From positions 42,719,393-42,783,392 of the forward strand of contig NC_023756.2 of NCBI RefSeq assembly GCF_000499845.2: DNA of 64,000 nucleotides, read 5' to 3'. This document shows positions 41,312 through 52,613 of the stretch, one piece after another (the stretch's first letter is position 1; each line of letters begins with the position of its first letter). The position numbers were made by a program, and so were the translations under genes. The notes under the pieces were generated by a model, which was not told where the DNA came from, did not search any database, and worked only from the letters and a program-made list of their open reading frames with translations. The stretch is from Phaseolus vulgaris (taxonomy: Eukaryota; Streptophyta; Magnoliopsida; Fabales; Fabaceae).

Positions 41312-42201
41312 CTATGCGAATTTCGAGTTGGTCCTCGAAGAACTCGAAGTAGATGAGCGTGGTGGTGAGGAAGGTGATGTTGGCATCTGCCACACTCTTC
41401 CAGAAGAAGCAGAGGTCTCTATCCAAGGCACCCATGCTATCAGGACTTCTTGGCCTCCTGAAGCTACTCTTGGACTCTTTGTTCCCCTTGTTTACCCAAT
41501 ACAAGGGGAAACCGTCGAGCAAAGAAGCGTCCTTGTCATTGGGGCGCACCTGGACGAACTTGCCCTTCCAGTCTTTGTAGGATTGCTGGAAGATAGAGAG
41601 GATCGACCTCCCAGCAATCCCGTTCAAGCTTACCCATAGGCGATCTCCTGGGTGCTTGGCTTCAAAAAGAAATAAGAAAACATCCACTGATGCTGGCAAC
41701 CCCAGATGGTCGCACATGACCTGGAACGCCCAGCTGTTGGGATGGAGCTGGGCGGCGGCGATGTTGAGCTCGGTAAGAAGCTCCCTCTCAAAGCGAGTGA
41801 AGGGAAACCTAAGTTTCACCTTCTTGAACAGGGTTGTGTAAATGAAGCAGAAGGGTCCACCGTTGTTCCCCTTGTCGTTGGCGCAAACTAGCAGGTCGGG
41901 GGAATGATTGGTGAGGCTCGTCCCCTTTCTTTAGTCGCAGAACTGCCCCAGCAGAGTTTACAAAAGACGTTTCCCTCAACAAAGTCGAGGTGGCCCAGGG
42001 GTACAGTTTTTTGAAGTCTGGGGAGGGAACAGAGGCTCCTCCGGCAACGGGTGGAGTGGCCTGAGCCAAGTTGGGGCGGGAGGGTGCAGGCCTCTCAGCC
42101 TGAGAAGAAGAAGCACCGCGTGCTCGCGGTGGGTTGTGTGCTTGTGAGGAGGGGTTTCGTGATGAAGGAGGAGGATTTGGGGTGATCTTTGAGCGAGTCA
42201 T
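41312..42201 (-). pseudogene. Gypsy-1 antisense gene, exon 1 (gypsy-type transposon domain), frameshifted
   Basis: Starts at ATG 42201 (MTRSKITPNPPPSSRNPSSQ). It carries the domain catalogued as putative gypsy-type transposon (LYPWATSTLL, KLRFPFTRFERELL, LHPNSWAF, VFLFLFEAK, SLNGIAGRSILSIFQQSYKDWK). Compared with Gypsy-2, about 35-40 bp are missing near 41905-41915 (after KKGDEP), which throws the frame, and four residues (VRAF) are deleted in frame after NSWAF. It is therefore not translatable as one protein here. It reads toward pol from the 3' LTR side. Confidence 0.85.
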
Positions 42202-42267
42202 TGCGGAAGCTGCAGAGGAAAAAGAAAAGGAAAAATGATCAGGGTTCGCAGAGGCTGACTCGATCAT

Positions 42268-42781
42268 GAAAGAAGGGTGAAAAACGAACGAACGTAGGTT
42301 CGTTGTGACGTTGACGGAGCCCTAAGTTACGAGAAAGGAGAAATGGAAAAAACAACCCACAACGTATGCACCAGACAGTTAAAGGATGATGCGAATCGGT
42401 TAAAATGCAGGAAAAACCAGCAGAAGAAGGAAAGGAAGTACCTTTTTATGATCGGAAGAGTGATGAAGGAAGTTGGTGATTCAGAAAGTTGAAGAACGTT
42501 GAGAGCTTTTTTGCAGAAGAGAGTTGGAGCGTTTGAGAATACGAAGAAAGTGATGGAACAGTGGAGCGAAATGGGTTTAAGGGTTTTTCGAAATGGGTTT
42601 GGGAAGCGCAAACGTTAACTGAAGGTAACCGTTGATGAAGCCACGTGTCGAGCGATGGGTGAGGTGTTTGGTGGAGCTTCAGAGAAGCAGAAAGTACATC
42701 CGCTTGAAATTCTGCGCCAGTGCCACGTAGATCGGTATTGACGTGACTCTTTCAGTCTTTTCGCTGGACAAGTCTTCGCTT
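42268..42781. other. Gypsy-1 region between antisense gene start and 3' LTR
   Basis: About 510 bp without a gene. It presumably holds the promoter of the antisense gene; no clear TATA box was identified. CACGTG occurs at about 42642 on both strands. Confidence 0.5.
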
Positions 42782-42796
42782 AAGACTGGGGGCTTG
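42782..42796 (+). promoter_or_regulatory. Gypsy-1 polypurine tract
   Basis: AAGACTGGGGGCTTG directly before the 3' LTR. Gypsy-2 has the same on its minus strand at 52614-52629. Confidence 0.85.
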
Positions 42797-43613
42797 TGTA
42801 CCGCCCTGGTAGTCGGAAGTAATGACGTGGCATCAAGCTACAGTATAGGCGTGTTGACAAGACGCCAGATTGGTAGAAGGAAAGGAGGTCGGGGGGCTCG
42901 TGTAGTCGCCAGTTATGTAGTTGGCGTGCTCCGATCTCCAGCATACCAGAACCGGCGATCACCGGGTTAAAGATGAAGTCGCCAGATGTAAACTCAGGCG
43001 ACCAAGGGATTGGAGATCGCCAGAGCAAGCACATCGCCGAAGATGAAGGTGGTGTAGATTATGAAGGCGGCCGGCGAGACCACAGGGAAGGTGTACGGCA
43101 CCCTAACTCGCCAATTCTAGTAGAGATCGCGCTCCCAAGTTAGCTATGCACTGGGCAGTACCATGCATAAGTAACTTAGCCAAAAGAGAGTCAGAAGCAG
43201 CGCCCAAGTCAAGGAGGCTCCAGATGATGGCACGTGTACGACTGGATGCGAGCCACGTGTCCAGCTGCGTAACTGCCAGGAGAGAGAAAGTGACCAGGTA
43301 TAAAAGGGTTTCCCAACGAACTTTCGAGGTACGCACGTTCAGATTGTATTCTTTACGCTTGCGAGTTCTTGAGCATACTGTGAGAGAGAACATTGCACGG
43401 TTCCTTGAGAGTTCTTGAGTGTTTGCTCTTGAAGTATTTGGTGGTTCAGTCACTGACTTGGGCGTTGGAGTGCGATCGGCCACAGCGGCGCCGCTCTGTT
43501 CTTTTGCAGGTTCTTGAGGTGGATCGTGACGAAGGACGGAGGTTGAAGCGGTGCGCACGTCGATCCAAGTTTGGCGAGGCAAGTTCCAATGTTCTGGTCA
43601 ACAGGCAGGATCA
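42797..43613 (+). repeat. Gypsy-1 3' LTR
   Basis: 817 bp, TGTACCGCCC...CAGGATCA, 3 bp shorter than the 5' LTR (gtacggcacc versus gtacgaaggcacc). Confidence 0.93.
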
Positions 43614-43618
43614 AAATG
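43614..43618. other. Gypsy-1 target-site duplication, right copy (AAATG)
   Basis: AAATG after the 3' LTR, matching 31603-31607; Copia-B pol continues immediately. Confidence 0.93.
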
Positions 43619-44244
43619 TTACCTGGATACCACAAGCCAACTTCTTTAGTTCCTTGCAAATATTTCAAAATCCTTTTGACAGCATTGAAGTGTGATTCTT
43701 TATGAGTAGATTGAAACCGAGCACACATACACACTGCAAACATTATGTCAGTCCTGCTGGCAGTTAGATACAGTAGAGATCCTATGAGTCCTCTGTATTT
43801 AGTTTCATCAACAGGAATTCCAGCTTCATCATGATCCAAGTGACAACTAGTTAAGAAGGGTGTGCTGATTGGTTTGCACTTGTCCATTTCAAATTTTCTC
43901 AACAGATCCTTGCAATACTTGGCTTCATTCAAGAATATGCCTTTCCTTGAGTTGTTTGACCTACAAGCCTAGAAAATAGTCAACTCACCCATCATTGACA
44001 TTTCAAACTCACTCTTCATGATTTCCACAAAAGTTTCACACAATTCTCCATTGTTTGATCCAAAAATGATGTCATCCACATATACTTGTACTAGAATTGT
44101 GTCATCTCCTTTCTTCTTAATGAACAAGGTCTTATATGATGTGCCTCTGTCATAGCCTTGTGAGGTGAGGAAATCACTTAGCCTCTCATACCATTGCCTA
44201 AGAGCTTGCTTGAGCTCATAGAGAGCCTTTTTGAGTTTGAACAC
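43619..44244 (-). pseudogene. Copia-B RT C-terminal part
   Basis: The minus strand shows MFKLKKALYELKQALRQWYE, the YVDD box (VQVYVDDIIFG), then after a break NEAKYCKDLLRKFEMDKCKP and YRGLIGSLLYLTASR. The break at about 43965-43972 is a one-base loss in the FFLGLQ motif followed by TAG for the CAG of that motif. Upstream it is separated from the rest of RT by a TAA at about 44258. It is cut at 43614 by Gypsy-1. Confidence 0.87.
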
Positions 44245-44256
44245 GTGTCCTGGATG

Positions 44257-45195
44257 CTAATGGTCTTCAAAACCTAGTGGTTGTGAAACAAATACCTCTT
44301 CATTTATATAACCATTCAAGAAAACACTCTTCACTTCCATTTGGAATAGCTTGAACCATTTGATGCAGGAGAAGGCAAGTAGTAATCTAACAACTTCTAG
44401 CCGAGCCACTGGTGCATATGTCTCATCATAGTTTATTCCTTCTTCTTGATTATACCCTTTAGCCACTAATCTAGCCTTATTTCTGGTAATCACCCCATGC
44501 TCATCCATCTTGTTTCTGAATACCCATTTTTTTCCAGTGATATTCATTTCAGGTATTCTAGGAACAAGAGTCCAGACCTCATTGAGAGCAAATTGATTTA
44601 GTTCCTCTTGCATGGCCAGAATCCAGTTACTGTCCTTGATGGCTTCATTCAGATTTTTGGGTTCCACTTGAGATACAAAGGCCATTGTTTCACAGAAGTT
44701 ATTCAGGGATTTCCTAGTTGAAACTCCCTTCTCAATGTTCCCAATGACATTATCAAGGGTTAGGTCTCTTGGGGTTTTCCATTCTTTTGGAAAACCTGCA
44801 GACACAGTAGGTTCTTGGATAGCATGTGAGTCAGCAATATCAATATGAATTGATTCATTTTGATTTAAAAAAGATTTAAATTCATTACAGTCAAGGTCAT
44901 CTGCAATATTTTTAGATATGCTCTGATCAGCTTCATCAAATACAACATGCATTGATTCTTCTACTATGAGCAATCTTTTATTGAAGACTTTATATGCATG
45001 ACCATTCAAAGCATAACCAATGTGCACACCTTCATCAGATTTAACATCAAACTTACCCAAATTTTGTTTGCCATTATTCAATACAAAGCATTTACACCCA
45101 AACACTCTAAGGTGACTCACACTAGGTTTTCTGCCCTTATACAATTCATATGAAGTTTTCTTAAGAATGGGTCTAATTAAGGTTTTGTTTAACAC
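44257..45195 (-). pseudogene. Copia-B integrase end, IN-RT linker and RT N-terminal part
   Basis: 312 open codons: LRVFGCKCFVLNN, the linker (with GAATTGATTCATTTT on the plus strand at 44847), then KKWVFRNKMDEHG, KARLVAKGYNQEEG, YAPVARLEVVR and MEVKSVFLNGYINEE. MEVKS has Glu where the catalytic Asp of RT motif A (MDVKS) is expected, so this RT would be inactive even without stops. It is separated from upstream by TAG at about 45223, where TGG is expected. Confidence 0.88.
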
Positions 45196-45222
45196 ATAAG
45201 CTGCAATATAGACTGCATCTGC

Positions 45223-45699
45223 CTAAAAATACTTAGGAAGCTTAGATTCATTTAACATGGTTCTAGCTAGTTCCTCTAATGATCTGTTTTTCCTTTCAAC
45301 TACACCGTTTTGTTGGGGTGTCCTAGGGGCTGAAAACCTTCCCTTTGGTAACCATTTTGCTAAGTTCTTAGGAACAAGATGCTTTCTACCAATGCATGAC
45401 CTAGAGATATGACCAGATTTCATGCAGTAAAAACAGGTTACATGAGATGCCTTTTTGCCACTGTTAAAAGCTGAGAAACCAGATTTTGCTGGAACAAAAA
45501 CACTTGAAAGCTTTTTTTCATTGGTTACATTTCCAGGGTTATAACCAATACCATTCTTGTTGAAAACATTCTCTGATCCAAGGAGAGACTCAAGGTTCTC
45601 TCTTCCCTTGGTGAAATTGGAAAGGGTTTTTAGCAAATACTCTACTTTTTTTTCCAATTTTTTGCAGTTTTCACAGGTTTTAATAGAGACATGCAACAT
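45223..45699 (-). pseudogene. Copia-B Gag C-terminus fused to integrase by deletion
   Basis: The frame begins in the gag coiled coil (CENCKKLEKKVEYLLKTL) and carries a knuckle CFYCMKSGHISRSC. After KWLPKG at about 45338 it jumps straight to the integrase phrase RFSAPRTPQQNGVVERKN. The protease, gag-pre-integrase and most of the integrase core (about 1.3 kb by comparison with Copia-A) are missing, with the reading frame kept across the junction. Confidence 0.88.
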
Positions 45700-46214
45700 G
45701 TTAGTTCAAGGCTTGCTATATCTGTTTTGGCCTTATGCAGTTCTTCCTCAAGTGTTTTTACTTTAGGTCCAAGCACATTATTTACCTTTTGCAACTTACG
45801 GCATATTTCAACTAGCCTATTTGCTTCATCATGTGTTTCTTTGAAAGCAGCAAGCAATTGATCATAGTTATAAGATTCTATAGAGAATTCACTTACTGAA
45901 TCAGAGATTGACCATTCATCCTTCACCATGAAGCACAAATTGTTTTCCTCACTCTCAGTTGAAGAGCTGCTGGTTGAAGATACTTCATTTTCTTCCAACG
46001 AAATGTAAGCTCTTCTCTCCTTGCTCCTTTCAACCTTCTTGCTGGTAGATTTGTCCTTTGATTGATTGTTTGGACAATCCATTTTGATGTGCCCTGTTTT
46101 GCCACAGCCAAAGCAAGTGTAGTTAGAGGAATTTGTTGAACCTCTTTGTAAGTGGGCTGATTGTTTCATCATGTTCAGCATGTTCTTTTTCCTCATTGAT
46201 CTCATTTTGTTCAC
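45642..46214 (-). pseudogene. Copia-B Gag middle part with first zinc knuckle
   Basis: Continues the gag frame after a TGA at about 46215-46220. It has CFGCGKTGHIKMDC (CX2CX4HX4C), a Ser/Glu-rich acidic stretch, and a coiled coil beginning DQLLAAFKETHDEANRLVE. A frame break near 45690 leads into the next piece. Confidence 0.85.
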
Positions 46215-46220
46215 TTGCTT

Positions 46221-46900
46221 TCAGTGCAAGTCCTTTGGGTTTTCCTGCTCTTTGAGTCTCTTGAGCTCCAGCTCATGCTCCATTAATTTCCCAAAGAGTG
46301 CAGCAGTTGACAGCTTTGACAGATCACAACTTTCTGATATGGCAGTCACCTTGGGTTGCCAGCTTCTGTTGAGGCACTTCAACACTTTTATGTTGAGTTC
46401 CTCTCTGTCAAATTCCTTCCCCAAACCAGTAAGGTGATTCACAATATGAGTGAACTTTTTCTGCACATCAGCAATGCTCTCCTCGGGTTGCATTCTAAAC
46501 AATTCATATTCTTGGATGAGAGAATGTTTTCTTGATCTCTTCACATCTTCAGTACCCTCATGAGTGACTTCCAAGCCCTCCCACATCTCCTTAGCTAAAC
46601 TGCATTGGGATATCCTGAAGAACCCATCCATTGTTAATGAGGAGGTTATGATGTTCTTGGCTACAAGATCATATTGAGCCTTCTTCCTTTCAATCTCATT
46701 CCATTCAGATCTTGGCTTTGCCACTTCTTCATCCTTGACAACCTGCATTGGCACATAGGGTCCATGGACCATAGCCTACCAAATTAACGCGTCAATAGAT
46801 TCCATGAAAATCTTCATTCTAATTTTCCAAAAAGCATAATTCATTACATTGAACATAGGTGGTCTATTGACAGAAGATCCCTCAGCAAAAAGCACTTTAT
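46221..46900 (-). pseudogene. Copia-B Gag core, 5' end truncated
   Basis: The open stretch 46221-46772 carries the UBN2-type gag core (ERKKAQYDLVAKNIITSSL, FRISQCSLAKEMWEGLEVTHEG, ELNIKVLKCLNRSWQPKV). Gag sequence continues to about 46900 with one stop (46773-46790 region) and then joins array-unit sequence; the natural start, primer site and 5' LTR are missing. Confidence 0.85.
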
Positions 46901-49028
46901 GATTTATGGTTTAAGATAATGTGTTAATGATTTTTATGAAACTATCACCACATTTCTTATTTATTCATGCATTTTATTTTCATTTGTTACGAGTTTGTGT
47001 ATATGTGTTTGTGTGATGAATGTGCATTTATTATATATTTTTTATTGAATTCAAAACTGATGTGTTTTTATTGATGAATGCATTAATTAATAGATATGTT
47101 TCACAGAATCCAATTTTAAAGTTATAAATGTTGGTTCAAATTGCGTTTTTATCCTTAATAGCGATATTTTTTGTAACATTTTTTAAATAAAAGATGAATA
47201 GAAAAATAAGATAAAAATATTTGTAGTGACTATTTCTTTAAACGTGAATTACTTACTGGAATGTTTTTCAATTTTTAAATATATTGTGTTAATTGAATAT
47301 TCAATTTTAAATTTCACAATTTAATGGAAACACAATAATTTAAAAATTTTAATTAACTATTATTTATACACATAAATCACTCATATTTTATTATTTATAA
47401 TTTTTTTTATTACAAAGGTAAAATTGTAAATTTATATTATATCTTTAAAAAAATTAGAAATATTCTATCAATCATTACATTACTAAAAAATCTCAATCAA
47501 TTCTTTACATCAATCCAAACACAATCACTTCTTTCACACTTTTCTCTTAAATCTAACACATTCATTCCCTCAAATATTCATACTTTGACTGCTCAATTCA
47601 AACGCAACCTTAAAAATAATTTAAAGTAAAACTAGAAAAATTATGAGCCTAAACTATAATACCAAGTATAATAATAAGAATATTCTAATTCCAAATATAA
47701 TTAGTCAGTGGAAGTATCAATTATGTTATAGGAATCTGAAATGTTTTTGAAGGGTCTTTAATTTAAAATTATAGGATTGAGTTCAACTAGAAAGAGAGAA
47801 TGGTAATTGAACTTTTACCAATTTTCAAAAGTGAAAAACAAAAGTTTTGGTCAAATTTTTTGAACGAGATATCAATAGATCACATTATACGTGGAGAGAA
47901 AAATAAATTCAAAAGAACAAGGGAATTAACAATATATCAAGTAAAGAAGATTAAGAGGAAAAAGAACACCAAGGATACATATAGTATTTTTCAATTACTT
48001 TAGTTAATTTTATTTACTATTACTTTTAAGTTGTACTAGCAATAAAAAAATAAGAAAGAAATCCAAGAATTATTGTCATACAATACTTGAGCCTCTTATG
48101 ACATCTTATTAGTTGATATTTTTTTATTAATAATGAATTAATCAAATAAAATAAAAAATTTAGAGGTGTTTTAACTCTTATACAAAATTTCCAACCAAAA
48201 CTAGTTTTATATCTGAGGAAATAATTGTTCCACCTTAATTTAAATTCCAAGGATGTATCGGAAGATCCTACCTGTTGTACCTTCCTTCCTTGCGAATTTC
48301 ATAAATAAGTCTAAATGTCAATCCTAAAAGTTGAGATGAAAAAGACTGTAAGAACAACTTGGAAATCTTGTCTAATTTTAAACTTTTATTAGAAAAACAA
48401 ATCAATACAAAAATACAATCACCTAGAGAAAAAATAAAATATAATAAAATAACTACATACTTAGGTGATTACTCAAAATGTTCTTATTGTGGCAAGGTAA
48501 TGATATAAAAGAGTTCAAATAATAAGATGAATAAAACACAATGTTTTATTCGAGTCTTAGTCCCTCTTAACATGTAAATTAATTTAAAAATAATGCAATT
48601 GATTTCAAACAATTTGATTTTTAAATGAGAGATATAAAGATTTAGAGCATGATCACGTTTCTTGAAGTTTTTCCAGCAAAACAAAAATATTTTATCATAT
48701 TAAAAACGTATTTTAATCTAGTAAAACATTACTCGAAAATTCAAAAGTCCAATACTTCTTTAGAATGTTTTCTAACTAGACATATGATCAAATCAATGCA
48801 TTAAAAGAACTCACAACAAAAAATGAATTAAATATTTTTTTATCAAAAAAAAAAAAACAAATGAATAAATATGAGATATTTAAGGAAAACCTTAATCTGT
48901 ATACAAAAATTCTCCCTAAGCACACCCCTCATACTATCAATGAACCTATACAATGTCCCTTTTATTCTAGGATCCTCACTTGTGTCAGCCAATAAAATGC
49001 GCTTATAACCTATCCATATGTATGTAAT
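46901..49028. repeat. Unit U4: upstream region of a lost Kunitz gene
   Basis: From the position of the Kunitz ATG (tatggtttaagataatgtg, compare catggtttatcataatgtg in U1) it follows 5884-7540 closely. No coding remnant is left: the deletion that removed the Copia-B 5' LTR also removed the Kunitz frame. It ends at 49028, where Copia-D begins. AT-rich; no gene seen. Confidence 0.83.
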
Positions 49029-49155
49029 TGTTGAACCAAGTGGTGTTCAATGTTTTGAAGAATCCAAATCCTTTGAAGGATGATGAAACCTCTACTTTGC
49101 TTGATGCTACTGTGTATTAAATGTTGCTGTGTTCAATGCTTGATAACCTATTCAC

Positions 49156-51248
49156 ATGAATCATTTGAACAAGCTAATATCAAAAGATCTTGTGATTGGG
49201 CTGCCAAAACTCAAGTTTGAGAGGGATCACATTTGTGAAGCTTGCCAAAAGGGGAAACAAGTGAAAAGTTCTTTTAAAACCAAAAATCTTGTCTCTTCAT
49301 TGAGACCTCTTGAACTCCTTCACATGGATCTCTTTGGACCCTCTAGAACTATGAGTCTTGGTGGAAACTATTATGCTCTTGTTATTGTTGATGATTTATC
49401 TAGGTACACTTGGACTTTGTTCTTGGAATTAAAGAGTGATGCCTTTGCTGCATTCAAAAAGCTAGCAAGAAGGCTTCAAAACACAAAGAACAACAACATA
49501 GGCTCCATAAGGAGTGACCATGGAGGAGAATTCCAAAATGAGAAGTTTGCAAAGTTGCGTGAGAAGTTGGGGATTCTACATAATTTCTCTGCTCCAAGAA
49601 CACCACAGCAAAATGGAGTTGTTGAGAGGAAGAACAGATCTCTTGAAGAGCTTGCAAAGACAATGCTTAGTGAGTCATCACTTCCTAAGTATTTTTGGGC
49701 AGATGCAGTGAGCACCTCTTGTTATGTAATGAATAGAGTGCTTATAAGGCCCATTTTGAAGAAAACTCCATATGAACTTTTCAATGGAAGGAAGCCTAAC
49801 ATCAGTCACCTCAAAGTCTTTGGTTGTAGCTGTTTCGTTCTCAACAATGGAAAGGAAAGCTTGGGAAAGTTTGATGAAAAAGCTGATCTTGGCATTTTCA
49901 TTGGTTATTCACTCACAAGCCATGCTTATAGAGTCTACAACAAAAGGTTGATGACTGTAGAAGAATCAGTTCATGTAGTCTTTGATGAGGTAGATCGCAG
50001 AACCAGTGAGAACCCACTGATCAGTGCTGAGGAAGACGAACAGAGCATCAGTTTGGAAAAGCTAGATATCTGTGCAGAAAAACAATCGGTTGATTCGCAG
50101 AAACAACCGATTGAAATTCTGCAACAGAGTGAGCTGCCCAAAGAGTGGAGGATTCCTAAAGATCTGTCAGTGGATAACATCATAGGGCAGATAAAGGAAG
50201 GTGTCTCCACACGTAGCTCCATCTCAAACTACTGCAGGCACACAACTTTTGTTTCTCAAATTGAACCAAAGTCAATTGAAGAAGCTCTCAAAGATGAGAA
50301 ATGGGTTGAAGCTATGCATGAAGAGCTAAACCAATTTGAAAGAAATGAGGTATGGTTTCTTGTCCCTAAAACTAATGAAATAAATATTATTGGTTCAAAA
50401 TGGGTTTTCAGGAACAAGCTAGATGAGGATGGAGTGATCACTAGAAACAAAGCAAGGCTAGTTGCCAAAGGCTACAATCAAGAAGAGGGCATAGACTATG
50501 GTGAAACCTTTGCTCCTGTGGCTAGATTGGAGGTTGTGAGGCTGATGCTGGCCTTTGCTTGTATGAGTGGTTTTAAACTCTTCCAAATGGATGTAAAGAG
50601 TGCCTTCTTGAATGGCTACATCAATGAGGAAGTCTATGTAGATCAACCACCGGGTTTTGAAGATCACAAGTATCCCAACCATGTCTTCAAGTTGAAGAAA
50701 GCTTTGTATGGACTGAAACAAGCTCCAAGGCAGTGGTATGAGAGGCTTAGCAACTTTCTGCTATCTCATAGTTATGAAAGAGGAATGGTAGACAAGACTC
50801 TCTTCATCAAGAAGTCAAATGCAGAAATAATTCTTGTACAAATCTATGTTGATGACAACATCTTTGGTGCTACACAAGATAGGTTGTGTGAAGAATTTGT
50901 GGCTGCAGTGAAAGGTGAGTTTGAAATGTCTATGATGAGAGAACTATCTTTCTTTCTTGGATTGCAGGTTAAACAAACAAAGGATGGAATCTTCCTAAGT
51001 CAATCAAAGTATTGCAAGGAAATTCTCAAAAAGTTTGAAATGGAGAATTGCAAAGAGGCAACCACTCCAATGCCATCAAGCTGCTACATGGATGCAGATG
51101 CTGCTGGAAAGAGTATAGATCAAACAAAATACATAGGTTTGATTGGATCATTGCTTTATCTAACAGCAAGTAGGCCGGACATCATGTTTGTGGTGTGTCT
51201 ATGTGCAAGATATCAAGCAAATCCTAAAGAGTCACACTTCAAAGCTGC
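49156..51248 (+). pseudogene. Copia-D pol: integrase and RT, open but truncated at both ends
   Basis: About 697 open codons of pol (the frame runs 5 codons into the LTR). Zinc site CEACQKGK; integrase Asp in HMDLFGPSRT and RSDHGGEFQ, Glu in QQNGVVERKN; LKVFGC region; RT with MDVKSAFLNG and YVDD at about residue 576. YVDD is followed by Asn (DDNIFG) where relatives have Ile, and MMRELSFFL replaces MMGELSFFL. The start (MNHLNKLIS) is simply the first ATG after the deletion junction. The linker carries an intact motif pair at 50084 and 50105. Confidence 0.9.
50081..50118. repeat. Paired AATCGG/AACCGA motif in Copia-D linker
   Basis: AACAATCGGTTGATTC at 50081 and AACAACCGATTGAAAT from 50102; core starts 50084 and 50105, 21 bp apart. 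The homologous pair in Copia-A (1475/1496) has decayed. Confidence 0.85.
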
Positions 51249-51739
51249 TGTTCCGGCCGGTTGACCTGGGACGTCTTGGTGCGCAGCCTTTGCCCGTCAG
51301 CTAGGGAAACCTTCCCTCTGGCTACCTGTGGATCTGCAAAGAAGGACAAAAGGGCGCCCTAGCGGCCGTTTGCACTCCGATGCTCAAGTCAGCTAGCAAG
51401 AAACACCAAAAACTTTGCACCTTCGTATCTGAGCACCGTGAGTGGCACTCTGAAGGTGGTGAACGAAATTGTGTATTGTGTGTCTTTTTCTCCTTTTGGC
51501 AAACAACCTTTCTCTAGTCCCCTGTCTGTAGTCTCAAGAATCGAGCAAACAACTAGAGTATCCTCTCAGGAAATTCGCCAAAAGTTCCAACCCCGTTTCC
51601 AACGTCCAAGCTTCTATTTAAACGACTCTAGCATTTAAAGAGTCTTAAAGCGCATTTAAGGATATGAAACGTTCAGCGCCTCTAAGACATTTAAACCGCT
51701 TGGAGCATTTAAAGTACCTTAAACGCTCGAAACAGAAAC
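51249..51739 (-). repeat. Gypsy-3 LTR, left part
   Basis: Begins TGTTCCGGCCGG right after Copia-D sequence (aaagctgc) and continues at 63770. Minus-strand element: the LTR begins TGAGTTGGCACCC (63953) and ends ...CCGGAACA (51249). Apart from AT-rich tttaaa repeats near 51610-51730 nothing else is seen. Confidence 0.75.
51735..51739. other. Gypsy-2 target-site duplication, left copy (GAAAC)
   Basis: GAAAC before TGATCCTGCC at 51740 and GAAAC after GGTACA at 63764. Confidence 0.93.
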
Positions 51740-52613
51740 TGATCCTGCCTGTTGACCAAAACGCTGGAGCCTTGCCTCGTCAAACCTGGATCGACTTCAG
51801 CGTCGTGTTAGCCTCCGTCTTTCACCGCGATCCACCTCAAGAACCTGCAAAAGACAGAACGGCGCCGCTGCGGCCGATTACGCTCCGACGCCCAAGTCAG
51901 CGACTGAACCACCAAATACTAAGAGAAAACTCATGAACTCTAAGGAACCGTGCACAAATTCTCTCTCAGCGTACTCAAGACTCGGAAGTGTAGAGAAACA
52001 ATCTGAACGTGCGTACCTCAGAAGTTCGTTAGAAACTCTTATATACCTGGGCACTTTCTCTCTCCTGGCAGTTACACATCTGGACACGTGGCTCGTATCC
52101 AGCTGTACACGTGCCATCATCTGGAGCATCCTTGACTTGGGCGCTACTTCTTACTATTCAGGGTTTTTGGCTAAGTTACTTATGCATGATATACTCAGTG
52201 CATAGATGCCTTGGAGCGTGATCTCTTCTGGGTGGCGAGTTCGGGTGCCTTCGTACACACCTTCCCTGTGGTCTCGCCGGCCGTCTTCATGATCTGCCCT
52301 ACCTGCTTCCCTGTGTATGTTCAAGTAAGCTGTCTCCCGAGCTCATCCTCTGGCCAGCTGGGAAATGACTATCTGCCTTCATCTTCGGCGATCTCTAATC
52401 ACTTGGTTGCCTGGGTTCACATCTGGCGACTTCATCTTCAAACCGGTGACCGCCGGTTTAGGTATGCTGGAGATCGGAGCACGCCAACTTAATAACTGGC
52501 GACTACACGAGCCCCCCTGACTTCCTTCCCTTCTGCTAGCCAGGTGTCCCGTTTAACACGCCTTTATAATAGCTCGATGCCACGTCAACACTTCCGACTA
52601 CCAGGGCGGTACA
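51740..52613 (-). repeat. Gypsy-2 3' LTR
   Basis: 874 bp; on the minus strand TGTACCGCCC...CAGGATCA. About 14 substitutions from the other LTR by eye (about 1.6 percent), no length difference. G-boxes at 52085 and 52108 (23 bp apart) and a TATATAAG box at 52038-52045. Confidence 0.93.

Larger units (their letters stand above)
31608..43613 (+). mobile_element. Gypsy-1: Tat-lineage Ty3-gypsy retrotransposon, 12,006 bp
   Basis: Complete element: LTR 31608-32427, primer site, uninterrupted gag-pol (32840-38278), tandem repeats (38527-39024), antisense gene (42201-39630), polypurine tract, LTR 42797-43613, and 5-bp AAATG duplications. RT before integrase, no chromodomain, two RNase H domains and an antisense ORF after pol place it in the Tat group. 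It sits inside the RNase H region of Copia-B. Confidence 0.95.
27482..46900 (-). mobile_element. Copia-B: Ty1-copia element with env-like ORF, split by Gypsy-1
   Basis: Minus strand. From right to left: gag (46900-45340), an internal deletion, the end of integrase and RT (45339-43614), then Gypsy-1, then the end of RNase H (31607-31119), an env-like ORF (30715-29591), a polypurine tract and the 3' LTR (27482-29095). The 5' LTR, primer site and the gag start are missing: unit sequence resumes at about 46901. An ORF after pol points to the SIRE/Maximus group of copia elements. Confidence 0.9.
49029..51248 (+). mobile_element. Copia-D: internally deleted copia element, relative of Copia-A
   Basis: Starts at TGTTGAACCAAG with about 115 bp of LTR-like sequence homologous to Copia-A (5180 leftwards on its minus strand). 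It then jumps at about 49145 into the gag-pre-integrase region. Gag, protease, primer site and most of the LTR are missing. It is cut at 51248 by the Gypsy-3 LTR within the RNase H approach; the rest lies outside the window. The left end may be a true LTR end or a truncation, because the Copia-A LTR begins about 75 bp earlier. Confidence 0.87.

Noticed and set aside
47800..48003. 67-codon plus ORF in U4
   Set aside because: The aligned regions of U1 and U3 do not keep the frame; it is AT-rich intergenic sequence.
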